Below are positions 12,542-24,860 of a DNA stretch of 64,000 bases, piece after piece. The DNA is taken from NCBI RefSeq assembly GCF_901709675.1, contig NC_051088.1:20992693-21056692 (forward strand). The letters run 5' to 3'. Source of the stretch: Syngnathus acus (lineage: Eukaryota; Chordata; Actinopteri; Syngnathiformes; Syngnathidae). Both the position numbers and the translations under genes were made by a program. Numbering within the stretch: position 1 is the stretch's first letter; each line of letters begins with the position of its first letter. A model generated the notes under the pieces. It saw nothing but the letters and a program-made list of their open reading frames with translations, was not told where the DNA came from and ran no database searches.

Positions 12542-13405
12542 ATTTAAATTTATGCCAGGAAAGAAAGGAGGATGGTGTCATGACTCGTCCCTGGTCAGTC
12601 CATTGTGTTTACATTTTGTCATAGTTTTTGTCGGCGTGTCTGTGTGCTCCCCTCCTGTGGGCCCATGATCGGTGTAATCACCATTGTTAGAGTGGTGCTC
12701 ACTCTAACTTATTTTTGCAAGAACCACACGGGAGACAGTATGCCCTTTTTAAGCACTTGCAAGTGGAGAGTCATTCGTCGCTGTGCGTACAGCGATGATC
12801 GAATGAGGTCTAACTTTGGATTCTTGCAAGAGAGTATTTATTGAGAGAAAGCAGGGTGGGGGTGACATTGGACATGTTTGGTGGTCACCTCAGCAACTGG
12901 TTAATCAGTGTGGAGGGTCCCAGCTCATTGTTTTACAAAGTCGTGGAAACAGGAACTAGTGGAGCATTTTAGATAATCATACGATCAAGATAACCTGTAA
13001 ACCCTAACAACCCTCACCTGCCTCTCGTTGCATGTCTTGTATCTGCGTGTCACTTCCTGTCGGATTGTTGATGTCTTCTTGTCTCTTGTGCCACGTCTTT
13101 GTCTGTCCATTATGTTTCAGTTAGCCAGTCTGTCGGTCTGTCCCGTTGTGGTTTTGTTAGGTCGTTATTATAGTTTGTCCGTTGTCTCTTCCCCTTTATC
13201 CTTCATTTCCAACTCCCCTTTTCCTTCAATAAACCCTGGTCCAAGCTGCCCAAGTCGCCCTGCTCCATTCCGATCCCTGACAGATGGATTTTGTGTACAA
13301 ATAATCCGGATTTTTGGTGAGTAAAATGTTGCTATATTCCTGAATAATATTGCAACTTTATCAGGTTATTTTTTTATGGTTTATATAGCATATATATATG
13401 TATAT

Positions 13406-14294
13406 ACACTACCGTTCAAAAGTTTGGGGTCACAAAATTGTTTGGGTGACCCCAAACTTTTGAACGGTAGTGTATATATTTATTTAGATAATTATTTATA
13501 GATTATATATATAATCTTCTGTGTAAAAAATCTTATAATATATATGTATACTTATATTCATAGATTATATATAATCTTATACAAATATAAAATATAATTT
13601 ATAATATTTAATTCAAAAGTTCAAAAGTTTGGGGTCACAAAATTGTTCGGGTGACCCCAAACTTTTGAACGGTAGTGTATATATTTATTTAGATAATTAT
13701 TTACAGATTATATATATAATCTTCTGTGTAAAAAAATCTTATAATATATATGTATACTTGTATTCATAGATTATATATAATCTTATACAAATATAAGATC
13801 CATCCATCCATCCATTTTCTGAACCGCTTAGTCCCCACGGGGGTCGCGGGAGTGCTGGAGCCTATCCCAGCCGTCATCGGGCAGTAGGCGGGGGACACCC
13901 TGAACCGGTTGCCAGCCAATCGCAGGGCACACAGAGACAAACAACCATTTGCACTCGCACTCACACCTAGGGACAATTTGGAGTCTTCAATCGGCCTACC
14001 AAGCATGTTTTTTTGGGATGTGGGAGGAAACCGGAGTGCCCGGAGAAAACCCACGCGGGCCCGGGGAGAACATGCAAACTCCACACAGGGAGGGCCGGAG
14101 GTGGAATCGAACCCGCACCCTCCTAACTGTGAGGCGGACGTGCTACCCAGTGCGGCACCGAGCCGCCCCAAATATAAGATATCATTTATAATATTTAATT
14201 CATAATATTTTATTATAATAATATTTACACTACCGTTCAAAAGTTTGGGGTCACCCAAACAATTTTGTGACCCCAAACTTTTGAACGGTAGTGT
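13406..14294 (+). mobile_element. Two joined fold-back MITE copies, the second interrupted by a SINE
   Basis: Hairpin ends lie at 13406-13472, 13619-13678 and 14227-14294. The first copy breaks off in its AT-rich body at about 13615, where a second copy begins at GTTCAAAAG. The second copy carries an inverted SINE at 13800-14169 and then resumes to its right hairpin end. Confidence 0.8.
13800..14169 (-). mobile_element. tRNA-derived SINE with (ATGG)n tail, minus-strand copy inside a MITE
   Basis: Read on the minus strand it starts GGGGCGGCTCGGTGCCGCAC, has a B-box-like GGTTCGATTCC, and ends in an (ATGG)n tail. The flanks AAATATAAGAT (13789-13799 and 14170-14180) are an 11-bp target-site duplication, and the intact MITE copies carry this sequence once. 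It is about 93-95% identical by eye to the copy at 31645-32011. Confidence 0.85.
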
Positions 14295-15292
14295 ATATAT
14301 ATGTATGCCATCAATTGCCAAAGTCTTGTAGAGTCTTGCTCAAGGCAGATCATCAATTTCCTTCGTCTGTTCCATTATCACATGCACGCCACCAGAGGAT
14401 CGTGCCTCCGAAAACAAATACATGGAGGAAATTATGAAGTTCTGCTCACAGATCCAAACTAGGACAAACCAACACAGAGGAAATGAACTAAGGGGCGAGC
14501 GAGTTTTCTCCAACATATCTGAGACCTGAGTTTGCAAGCCTTTTGTTTATTTTCTATTATCCACTGCAGAGATGTAGCGTGACTACTGATCCTTCCCGAT
14601 TTGTCCCAGGAAAGCTGCTGTCAGGATTGGCGGGACACTGCTCACTTTGCATCCAAACTTTCCCAAGTGTACTGTCTGTTGATCCATTTGTAGTGAGGCA
14701 TTTCAAATGCATGGAGCCACTTTACTCCGGTTGTGGCTTTGTTACATCCATATTTTTGTTAATTTGCTTTCCTCATTTCCTCTTGACATCATACCACAAC
14801 GCACATGAATAGCTTCTATTTATCTTCATATGCGTGTCCATCATATCATTGAGAAAAAAGAACAACTACTTGAACAATCTAAACATTTTGGACATTTGGC
14901 ACATTCTACTCTGTGCCCTGCCATTCGCCCAGTTTTAGTGCATCCATGAGTTAGGGGAGAACGTTCAGGTCTCTCAAACTCCTTCCTTAGAAGAAAAACA
15001 GTGACTGAAAGATTCTACAATGCAATTCTAAAAACAGCTCAAATGATCCAAATAAACTCTTGAGCTTGAGAGACAAAATGGCTACTCTTGTATTTGTCAC
15101 TCAAATGTTGAAAGGGATGCTGTCGACACGGTGATCTTGTTTGAAATGCTGTCAGCAAATGAACAAACAAGTGTCATACTCTCAGTTTGAAAGAGTTGCC
15201 TGTACCGCAACAAACTGAAATTCATACATAACTGCGTGCAGTATGATTAAATAGGGGTTTGTAGAGTTGAGTTTGTATGTTCTCCCCTTACA

Positions 15293-15323
<31 letters not shown>

Positions 15324-16999
15324 CATATAATTTTATATTATTATATACACGTTTTATTTTCTTTCAAATATCGGGCCCTAACTAATATAATAATAATAAT
15401 AATAAATTCACATGGTACAGCAAACACATCCAATATTTTGTGTAGTATTTGACACATCATGTAGGTATTTGGTTTGCGAAAAGACAACCTGTTCCTGCTT
15501 TCTGCCTAACCGTACTAGTCGAGAGATGCAGGGGGCGACGTTACCCCAAGGCCGCCCGGAGCGAAGAGAATATTTTTAATAAATATACATGTTTTTGATA
15601 CTCTGTAGCATTCACACAATTGCTGGCAACTAGTTTTAACTCCACTGCATTCTGAGAATGCTAATTCTGAAATTAAACATGTGTTGACACGTGAAAGTGT
15701 GCGCTGTATTATTTCTGAAATGATGTCAGTCTTGTTTTGCTGGATTCCCATTGAGCTTATTCATGGTGTGATTATAAACGGGTCATAAGACTTGAGTGCG
15801 AATGTTATGGAGAAGGGGGGGGGGGGGTGTTGGCTTGTGTGGGATAAGATCCCTGATGCGCTTGCTGTGGGTGGGTGGCTGATAATGGCACAGCTAATTT
15901 TTTATGCCTGCCGCTGTAATGTGGTGACACACTTCCTTGCTTCTGTGATGGTAACCAAGTGGAGAAGTTTCAGCTCGGGGAAAAATGCTGGTAAAAATCA
16001 TCCAATGGCAACTTAGTCATCTCCCCCAATGCACGCATGCACACAATCCTGCTTTTTCGAAATACTGTCAAACTGGAATATTTACACTTCCTGTTTTGAA
16101 AGATTTATCCCTCATCTCTGCATGTTACCTTTTGAGTGGCGCTCAAAAGCATTGCGTTCCCACAAGGCTGAGCACTCCGAATACACAAAGAGTAAAGGAT
16201 ACATGGACGTGAGAAAACAAATTGTGTGGTAGTGAAACACTCTCTCTGCTTATTATCAAGAAGGAAAGGCGCCTTGCTCGTTTTGCTTATCAGTTCTTCT
16301 GGAGCGGCAGTTTGCATCCCCCAAGACATAACAGTACCAGGCCACTGGGACGCACGAAGGAAGTCAAGTAAACACATCATAGTCGAGTAAGCAAGCCACA
16401 CAAAAGACCTTCCTCCCATGACCAAGGCCACCGAGAAAGACATAAAACAGGCAGAATGGCAAAGTGATCAAATCTCTGACAAATATCACATCCTGTCTTT
16501 ATTTTGTTGCAACTGGCGTCATCAGGGGATTTTTTTTGTAAAAGTAAAAATCCCTCCGAGGATGGACACAAGGGAGTATGCGCCACCTGCCTTCCCTCCA
16601 AACGCACCTGAGGAGGAAAAATAACAAGTGGTTAGGTAGATGCTGTCTGTTTTTAAATTATAGAGGATGTGTGTGTGTGTGTGTGTGTGTGTGTCCGGCG
16701 TGCACGTGTGAATCTGCTCGTGTACTTGTTTTGCAGTAACTGCCAGCCCCCGCCTCTGCAACATTGCTCACCTTGAGTTGTTATGGAAACAACCAGAGAT
16801 AGGCACTTTACCCTATTTTGCCGATCCTTTGTCCTCGACCTGAGCACCCTTCCATTACCATTTTTCCATCCTTAATCATAAAATAATTGTCCTCCATTTC
16901 CGTCCATCCTCGACGTTGAAAAGAGCTACCGTTCCATCCATTGTCAGTCCAGAAAAAAATTTCGTAGTCAAGAAACGAGGAACCCAATTTGACTTGCAG

Positions 17000-17280
17000 T
17001 GTTCAATTCCGGCTCCAACCTTCACGTGTGGTGTTTGCATGTTCTCCCCGTGTCTGCGTGGGTTTCCTTCGGGCACTCGGGTTTCCTGCCCCATCCCAAA
17101 AACATGCATGATAAGATGATTGAGCGCTCCGAATTGCGATGGATGGATGGATGGATGGATGGATGGATGGATGGATGGATGGATGGTTGGATGGATGGAT
17201 GGATGGATGGATGGATGGATGGATGGATGGATGGATGGATGGATGGATGGATGGATGGATGGATGGATGGATGGATGGAG
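17000..17280 (+). mobile_element. Diverged partial SINE with expanded (ATGG)n tail
   Basis: Positions 17000-17120 match the middle of the SINE (GTTTGCATGTTCTCCCCGTG, then CATCCCAAAAACATGC). The 3' third of the SINE body is missing, and the tail runs directly into about 140 bases of near-perfect ATGG repeat (17138-17279, with one GGTTGG variant). Reading frames through the repeat (MDGW... and IHPS...) are not genes. Confidence 0.75.
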
Positions 17281-18692
17281 TTGTATTATATTTCGTTGTA
17301 TATTGTGACAATATTGTGTTGTGACGTTTGGATATCATTGTGCCCCTTAATCTTTGCCTTCAATTTTTTTTTACTGTTTGATAAGTTTAAGTTTTCCTTT
17401 TTGAACTACTGAAATATTTTTGTTCCATATTTCTTTGAGACGAGGGCCTTTGCACTATTCCAATTCTGCACGTATAATTCGACACCATTTTCACTTGTGT
17501 CTGAGCTTAGTTCTCAGCATGCTTATCTTGGAGTACACCGGCTTCAGCTTCTTCGACCATGACCAACTTCTGCAAGTTATTAATTAAAACCCCTGTATTT
17601 GCTGTTAATGCGAGTGTGAAGACTGGCGAGCAGTCCATGGTGCACCCTACAGCACACTTGTCCTAATGACCATGAGAACAAGTGCAAGAGAAAATGGGAG
17701 GTGGATGCCATTGTGAAAGTAGTGCCTAACACAAATTAAAACTACCTACCCCACTGTTGCATCACATCCTCACTACCAAAAAGATTCTTCTTGTATTCCC
17801 ATGACACCGAACCAAAAAAAAAAATCTTCCTGCCCTCAACATTGAGAGTCCTCGTCTCTAAATGACCCTGAAGCCCCCCTCATCCACCTCCACAGCCACA
17901 CTACAACCTGGAGGGAATCGACACGACCAGCATGCAATCAGTGCATGTAGCCTCACACACACACATACACACACAGAGCAGCACATATACAAGGGTTTGA
18001 TGGATGGTCCACTATGGAATGCAAAAAAGCATTATCCATCACTCACCTGCCCTGAGCAAAGACATACGTTCTTCGAAGTGACACGCCCCCAGCTTGGCAC
18101 CATCTCTGCTTAGAGCCACCACCTCCTCATTCCACTTGGGTGGTGAGTACAGCAACGCATTTTACTCGTGTCGCATCGGAACAAACAGATCCCATCCTCC
18201 CACCGGGCATCTGTGGCAGATTACCTACACGTGTCTTTTCTGTATACACTTGTGGCCATTTGTCAAGTACTGCATCCTTTATGGATATGGCAGTCCACAC
18301 GGAGGCCTGTGGTGAGGTCACAGCAGAGGTTAGAATTTTGTATTTTTCAAGAGCAGATCTTATCCAATGTGGTGGCTGCTGCACTAAAGACTGGAAAAAC
18401 ACAGTTGAGCTATTCCAGGTTCAACGTTTAGTCAGAAACTGAGAAATATTTTGTCAAGCTTAAGATGCAAAGGGGTAAGGTTTTTCTAAGTGGACTGCAT
18501 CAACATCTGTTACAGTGTGGTTGCCCCCACATGCTGCCAAAGCCTCAAGTCTCCAAACCATTCATTACAATACCCTTGTAAAGGAGTGTGTGCTGATCTG
18601 TAGGGTGGGCTCACTTTTTGAAACAGGCATACAGCATATACCTTGATGTCTTGAGTCCTTTATAAGTTTGATTCAGAGTGTCTGAGACACTG

Positions 18693-18899
18693 CTAGTGAT
18701 GGGAAAATGAAGCTTCATGAACCAGTTGTTGTATTCTTTGGCTCCTCAAGATGGCAATGTTGGTTTAAAGTGAGGATTTTAAGAAATGGCAAGTCGTGGG
18801 CTTTCAGCTCTTCGGTGAACAGAGAGTGCCATCTAGAGTTCTATGTAAACACAACAACGAGTTCATGAATCATCTTGAAGCTTCATTTACCCATCATTA
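18693..18899 (-). mobile_element. ~205-bp TIR element, inverted copy
   Basis: It reads CTAGTGATGGGAAAATGAAG at the left and GAAGCTTCATTTACCCATCA at the right. The body is the reverse complement of 6034-6236 with small differences. Confidence 0.75.
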
Positions 18900-20473
18900 C
18901 TATCCTTTCCCGTATACTGAATGCTTACTTAGTCAATGGCAAATTCTTCTTTTGTTACCATGACGAATGAAGGCACAGCCCTGGTGTCACAACTTGAGCG
19001 GCTTCTACTTGCAAGAGCAGGTCCTTAGTGTGTGTGGGGGGTGCACACATAAATCCAGTTCAGGCCAGATCACATAATATTGACCTTGTCCGTGGCAGAA
19101 AAAAGAATGCCGACCAAGGGTGTAATGCACTGCAGGCGTATATGTAGTAAGGCAAGGAAAGAATTCAGAGGAATCTTAAAACAAAACAAAACTGAGTGCC
19201 AGGAGCCAATATCATAATTACAACAAAGTCCCCTCCCCAAAAGTGACACAACAGACTTACGAGACGACAAAGCACCCCGTGACGAGACACGAGTGACTAC
19301 TAGAATGAGATGACTGAGAGCAGAACTGATGTGAGCAAGTGGAGACAAAGACTTCAAGCATTCAGGGGCGGCATGAACAAGAGACGGAGGAAGACAAAAA
19401 CTCGAAACAATCAAACCCACTAAGACCAAAAAACAAATGCTGTTGTGCTGCTCTTACGTACCAAAGCTCCAAAACTACATTTTGCATTTCCTCCATAACC
19501 TCCCAGAGAAAATAAACATGAATGAATGCCTTGCTGTAGCTTGAGCCACACAATAGATTGATCACGGCTGAGTGAGTATTAGAGTTTGCAAAGATCCCTT
19601 GCCACTGATCTTATGACAAGGACTGACTTCACAAAGCTTCTATCAAGAGTACTACAATCTAACACAACTGAAAGCTTTATTGATCTCTCTTGTGGATAAT
19701 GAGATTGGAAGCAGCATTCCCAACACCACTAATATTCTTTTCTGGCTAAATCACAGGATTAGATTGATGTGCACATTCTCCTCAACCTGCCACCATCCAT
19801 ATGTGCCGCTCGGCCACAGGGGAAGGAAGATCCGTTTATGTTGGAGTCAGAAAGAACCACAAAAGAAGCAGAAGATGAGGGCTGTGATGGGCAGGCCATC
19901 ACATCTTCAGCGGGACAAAAGACGGAGGTGACAACCAGCCTGTGGACAGAAGGGCCATTTCCACTCGCACAAAAGAACCGTGGCGATGAAGCAGATTAAC
20001 GGCTCTGTGTGCCTATTGTGAAAGCTTTAGTCTAAATGATAAGATTTTACACTGTGCTCGGTGTGAGAGTTTGTGTGTGTGTGTCTCTCTCTCTGCCTGT
20101 CTGTGTGTGTGTGTGTCTTAAATCCTTTGCACTTTCCCAACAGGAAAAGATGATCCTCTTTATTTCCTTCCTTTCATATGCAGGTATATACTCACTTTCA
20201 TTTGAGCCTTTCATTAATCCCTATTCATAGGACAGATGAGACAGCTGGCTTTTCAAGCATCTTTCTTTCTGCAGAAAACTTGACTTTTAAATGACAGGGA
20301 AACTGCAAATCCGCCTTTCCCTCGACACTATGAGACACTTCCAAACTATCTGTGTAAAATTGCATTTATATGATGTCATCTATCTCACACTGTACTGTAC
20401 TTATGTAGCTAGCATTCTTTATCAGCACCTGACGGGTTGTGTGGCCCACACAGCGTGGGTGGTCGGTGTTTGA

Positions 20474-20623
20474 GTTATTCTCGGACACCCTTCATATATT
20501 TGTGTTTAGCCCCATCTAGTGACCAAATTGGACTATTGCAATTATCGTGTTATTCTCGGATACCATTCATATATTTGTGTTTAGCCCCATCTAGCGGCCA
20601 AATTGGAATGTTGCAATTTATAC
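20474..20623 (+). repeat. 75-bp tandem duplication (two units)
   Basis: Units 20474-20548 and 20549-20623 both run GTTATTCTCGGA...CATATATTTGTGTTTAGCCC...CCAAATTGGA with a few substitutions. They are non-coding, about 250 bases downstream of the lectin stop codon. Confidence 0.8.
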
Positions 20624-20725
20624 TTGTGTTTTCACATCGTTTTCAGACAATACATTTTAATTTCGTAACACGTTGAAATAATGTTTAATGCAACATCACA
20701 CATCACTCATGAGCTGCCCAATATT

Positions 20726-20731
20726 TTTATT
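20726..20731 (-). other. Candidate poly(A) signal of the lectin gene
   Basis: AATAAA on the minus strand, about 160 bases after the lectin stop codon. The call is positional. Confidence 0.45.
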
Positions 20732-20887
20732 ATCATTCAACATCTACTTTCTAATTAGCACAGAGCCGGTGAACGGAGGCTGCTCAACTCTGACCTCTGG
20801 TGGCTGCCTTTATCACCTATCAAAGAAAAATAGCAATTTTGAAACATCAAGCAGCTCACATAGGTTCATGTAAATTTATAAAACCAC

Positions 20888-22545
20888 TTACAATCTAAAG
20901 CAGTAATAATCCACAGTGAGGTACTTTGGAAGTTCATCGCAGTCGGATGGGACTCCGAGGATGTCGGCGTCTGCTCTCAGGTTGCAGGTCTCAGAAGCAA
21001 GCCCATGCAAAGCGCACCTGCAAAGACATTGAAATTATATTTTAAATGAAAGCGTCACCAATATTTGAAAGCATTTGTATTGGGTGGGTGATGCATACTC
21101 AACAATAACTTTATATACAGCCGTGGGATTGTTACAATAAGTCATCACTGAGGGCTCATTAGTGCAGATGTTTTCATCCAGGCGGCCATATTTGACATTC
21201 ATGATCATCACTCGTTCATTCTCTGAAGATGACATGGGAAGCGTGAGCGGTTTCAAAAATATGTTTGTGTTTCCAAGTGGAAGGGGGAAAAAAAATATGC
21301 TCACTCACCACATGTGATGGTCTCAGTGTCTCCGTCACACACATACTTTCTGATCAAGCCTATGGAAGCATTTGCAAGTTTTAATACCACACTTAATTCC
21401 AAAGGTGTTTTTATTTCTAAAGGCCATGCACAGAAAATTTCAAGGTCAACTTTATTTCAACCGACATGTAGCACAAGATTTAAAAAACATAAGTCTGGAG
21501 GTGTCAAAATTAATCAAGAACAAATCGATTGACAAATTAATCGTCTCATATTTTAGCTATTAAGTTATTGTTTACAGCCATTTTATGAACTAAAGACTGT
21601 CCAAATCTTCAGATTTGGGGCTTTCAAAATAAATAATCCTCTGTCGTCTCAACTCCTTTATGAGAGCAGAAATTGTAACCGATTATTTGAATAATCGATG
21701 ATTCAAATTATTTTGATGATTTGAATCATCGATTATTCAAATACGTTTTTTGTGAAAAAGTCATGGATTCTTCAGCATTTTTGACTGAGTCGGGCCGAGT
21801 CAATGAATGCAGCGATCTGCTTAATCAACTGGCCGCGACCGGTCGTTACTTTGCTTTTTACAAGCTCAAAAAAAGTTGTACCTTCAGGTTCTTCCTCACA
21901 ATTGTAGGTGATTTGGACGAAGTTGTGAGGCGTCCAATTGTATACAAACATATGTTGGTTGGGCATTGCCAGGCGGCACCGTGGCTCTCTATCACAACTG
22001 TAGGATTAGGAGGAATTATTAGTCCAACGATTTTGGAACAGTTTAATTTGTGCCCTGTGACATAGCAAAATTCCTTACATAGATTTTACCCAGTAAAGGA
22101 AGAATAAATGAAAGCCGCCCTCCGTCGAGACTTGAGCAGCCTGCTGGTCTCGATTGGAGCAGTCAGCGTTGTCTTGCAAACCGTAGTCCACAGCCGTGAC
22201 ATTGATTCTGGATCCGGTGGCTGAAAGTTGCAAAGCACACGATTGCTACACGTGTCAGCGGTTCCACCGTGTGAGTGTCGGCCGTACGTACGACACTGCA
22301 TCACCGAGTTGAATCCTGGGCAGGCCACGTCAACGAAAGACTCTGCTGGAGGGACACTTGAGTTAAACGCTTAACCATCATATCCTTACTGAAGTTTCAG
22401 GACAAACCGTTACCTGCATCGGATATTTGATAGCATGCTGCGAGAAGAACTGCAGGATAGAGAAAATACACACGTTGACATTTGAAGGACTCTGACTTAC
22501 CTGAGTATACTCACAAGAAACGGCAGTCAACTTTGTGAAGAACAT
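20888..22545 (-). CDS. Secreted rhamnose-binding (SUEL-type) lectin, two CRDs
   Basis: Rhamnose-binding lectins bind L-rhamnose/D-galactose on microbial glycans and are secreted in fish eggs, skin and blood. Rebuilt on the minus strand as eight exons: 22545-22515, 22449-22414, 22342-22292, 22220-22079, 21997-21882, 21359-21309, 21222-21099, 21017-20888 (stop 20890-20888). All splice sites are GT-AG and all phases agree, giving 226 residues. Residues 1-22 form a signal peptide (start MFFTKLTAVSFLLAAC). CRD1 has CPTGSRINVTAVDYG...NADC and CICDREPRC-like spacing (SICDREPRC) ending VQITYNC. CRD2 has TCENERVMIMNVKYGRLDENIC and ends LPKYLTVDYYC, with the family KYL motif. CRD1 carries YGL instead of YGR and lacks the DPC motif; CRD2 has SDC in its place. 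It lies alone on this strand between nrp2 and speg. The acceptor of exon 3 could be three bases upstream, adding one Ala. The family call is good; sugar specificity is unknown. Confidence 0.8.
21685..21742. repeat. Perfect 24-bp inverted repeat with 10-bp spacer in a lectin intron
   Basis: Arms 21685-21708 (starts ATTTGAATAATCGATG) and 21719-21742 are exact reverse complements around TATTTTGATG. Each arm is itself close to palindromic about ATCGAT. It lies in the intron between lectin exons 5 and 6. Confidence 0.85.
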
Positions 22546-24860
22546 CTTCCCAGTTGAAGTGAGGGATGGCTGGACTGTGGCATGGTTATGTTCAGTCCTG
22601 TTTATCATATGCAAGCAAGAAGAAGGTGGAACGCAAACATTTTAAAAAGGTCTAGCTTGAGGCAAATTCACTTTTTGATGCAAATAGCTTGTTTTGCGCA
22701 AATAGACTCAAATGACTTCTCTCATGGTGAGGAGCTTTGGGAGTATAATTTGAGAACGGGAGAATATATTTCAACCAGTATTTATAATATTGACCAATGT
22801 ATAATTTTTATATGTAAATAATCAATTAACAATACTCCAGACACAAGCATCCTACACTATTAAAAAAAGAATGATTCAAATATATCATTTAAAATTTGTT
22901 GTGTATTTTTCTTTCAGTTTATTGTTTTTTTTTGGTTTTTTTTGTTTGTTTCATGGACTTAGATATGGCACTTTAAAGTGTTAATTGTTTTATTTAATTT
23001 TTCCCCTATTTTTCATGTTTTAAATATGTTCGAAATAAAGATATACCTATATCAATATCAAAATGCTAGATAATGAAATTACATAATTGCTCATAGGTGT
23101 ACAGACTGTAATATCCATCCATCCATTTTCTGAACCGTCTTCCTTAAAATTGTCTGAAAACCTTCTGTATGAGATCCTTAATAATTTATTTGAGAATCGA
23201 TACACGTAAGGCACATTTAGTTTTTAATTTAGTCAAAAAAGTAGAGAAGCATAACCCATAGGAGACACATTATCACTCCTACTTTAATGTTCTCTTAAAC
23301 CCAAAAAAAGTCATTTAGGTTGTATTATTGTTGTATTAGCCCCCCTCGTCTTCACACGGGATTGTGATGAATGTTTTGTTTGTGGAATATGAAATAAACA
23401 GGCAAAATCCACCTGTTTGATCCATCTCCGGAGAGATGAATTTGTCTGCATGTAGTTAATTTGTACAGACATCAAGTCATTATACTGCGATTTATTATGG
23501 AGATTGGTGTGTCAACATTGACTTATCCCAAAAGCCCAAGAAACACCTTAATACAAACAAAAGACTACAAAGTTAACAGGAACCAAAACATGGCAGAAAA
23601 TAAAAGTAATGTCAAAATTTTCACACAGGGCCTGGTAGCTCTAAAAAATATTTTTGTACAATTAATGTAGAAAAATATATTTTTCTTTATTGTTTTTCCA
23701 ATTTTTCTACATCTCGTGGCTCAACCACATGAAATGTTGCACTCCAAATGGCCATCAGCATTCTTGGACTGTCTATTTATAGCAATTGATAACACATTTA
23801 ACTTGATAGTATTATCTAAAGAACTCTGTGTGTGTTTGTGTGCGCATGCGTGCGTGTGTGTGTGTCTCTTGTAGGTGCTTGTTGGTACGTGTGCAGGTCA
23901 AATGTGGCGGGCCGAGAAATGTGACCTATCAGTGGCCATGCAGCTGTCACTCTGAAGTTAAGGCATTTGGACGGCGCAACGAGAGAAGCGGGACAACGTA
24001 ATTGCTCCAAAGTTCTGAACTGTTTTTAAAGGCTCCACATTCACAAAAACCAGGAAGTTGTGGCTCTTGAACATTCCATGTCGAATCTCTGTCTCTCCCT
24101 CTCTGTCACCAGACAGAGGGGGGAGTCCAAGTCCTGAAAACGGACCATGCATGGTGACGGCTGCTAATGCTCCATGATCCAGGGCGGACTTACACCTGAA
24201 GAAGGACACGCAAAGATGTACTATTTCTCTCCATGGATCTTGTTACTTTAACCCAGGCTTTGCGGGGATGTCCAAAGGAATTCTTATTGGCTGTCAAGGC
24301 AATGTCAGGTGTGTATATTTGCGGTGTGGCTATTTTAGAAACGAGTTAAATAGTATTTTTTTTAATCAAACAAGTTCCGTGAAATTACTTTTAATTTAAT
24401 TTTTATTGTTAATGTTAATTGCAGTATTTGGTGTACATGGAAAAGGAATTGAAATTATTAGTAGCTGAATAATTGTTTGTTAGCTGGAGGAATTAAACAA
24501 TGCATCATTGTAATTCCTTTACAGTAATTCAGGACAGAATATACAAATGTGGATAAACACACATTGCCCAATACAGTTTTTAATTTCCAAATTAATTTTG
24601 AAAGTGTTTGTACTTGACCTTGAAAGGTCAGAATAATGTTGATTTAAACATGAGACTGACATACACCGAAGTAACCAAGATGGCCGCCGAGTATCTCACT
24701 TAAAAAAACAACCTTCTCATATTGTACTGTATGTGTTTTTAGTTTCCTGCCGGGTCATCATCGGCGTGCCCCGCATGTCTCAAGGTGTGAGCGTTGAAAG
24801 AGTATGAGGCCAGCATCAAGTGCCATCCAGATATAAAGTTCGGCCTGATACGGAGTTTAT
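22546..24860. other. Intergenic region between the divergent lectin and speg genes
   Basis: I see no gene. The 5' sides of the lectin (-) and speg (+) face each other here. It includes a short SINE-tail scrap at about 23115-23140 (ATCCATCCATCCATTTTCTG), a (GT)n-like stretch at about 23827-23870, and presumably both promoters. No TATA box or element could be assigned with confidence. Confidence 0.5.

Larger units (their letters stand above)
8911..20725. other. Intergenic repeat-rich stretch between nrp2 and the lectin gene
   Basis: I see no coding gene here. Apart from the elements listed separately it holds (ATT)n at about 15290-15323, (AAT)n at about 15391-15404, a poly-G run near 15821, a (GT)n run at about 16665-16695, and a 75-bp tandem duplication at 20474-20623. 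Frames in this stretch are short and low-complexity. Confidence 0.7.

Noticed and set aside
13764-14321. 185-codon minus-strand frame
   Set aside because: It runs through the SINE and MITE; the same peptide appears at the other SINE copy (31.6-32.0 kb).
15267-15452. Tyr-rich frame (YYYYYY)
   Set aside because: Translation of an (ATT)n run.
17120-17412. Open frames through the ATGG array (MDGWMDGW and IHPSIHPS repeats) resembling repeat proteins
   Set aside because: They are translations of a four-base microsatellite in every frame on both strands; there is no flanking exon structure.
19680-20000. Overlapping plus-strand frames rich in Lys/Arg
   Set aside because: No recognisable domain, no splice context, and two overlapping frames of similar length, so chance is likely.
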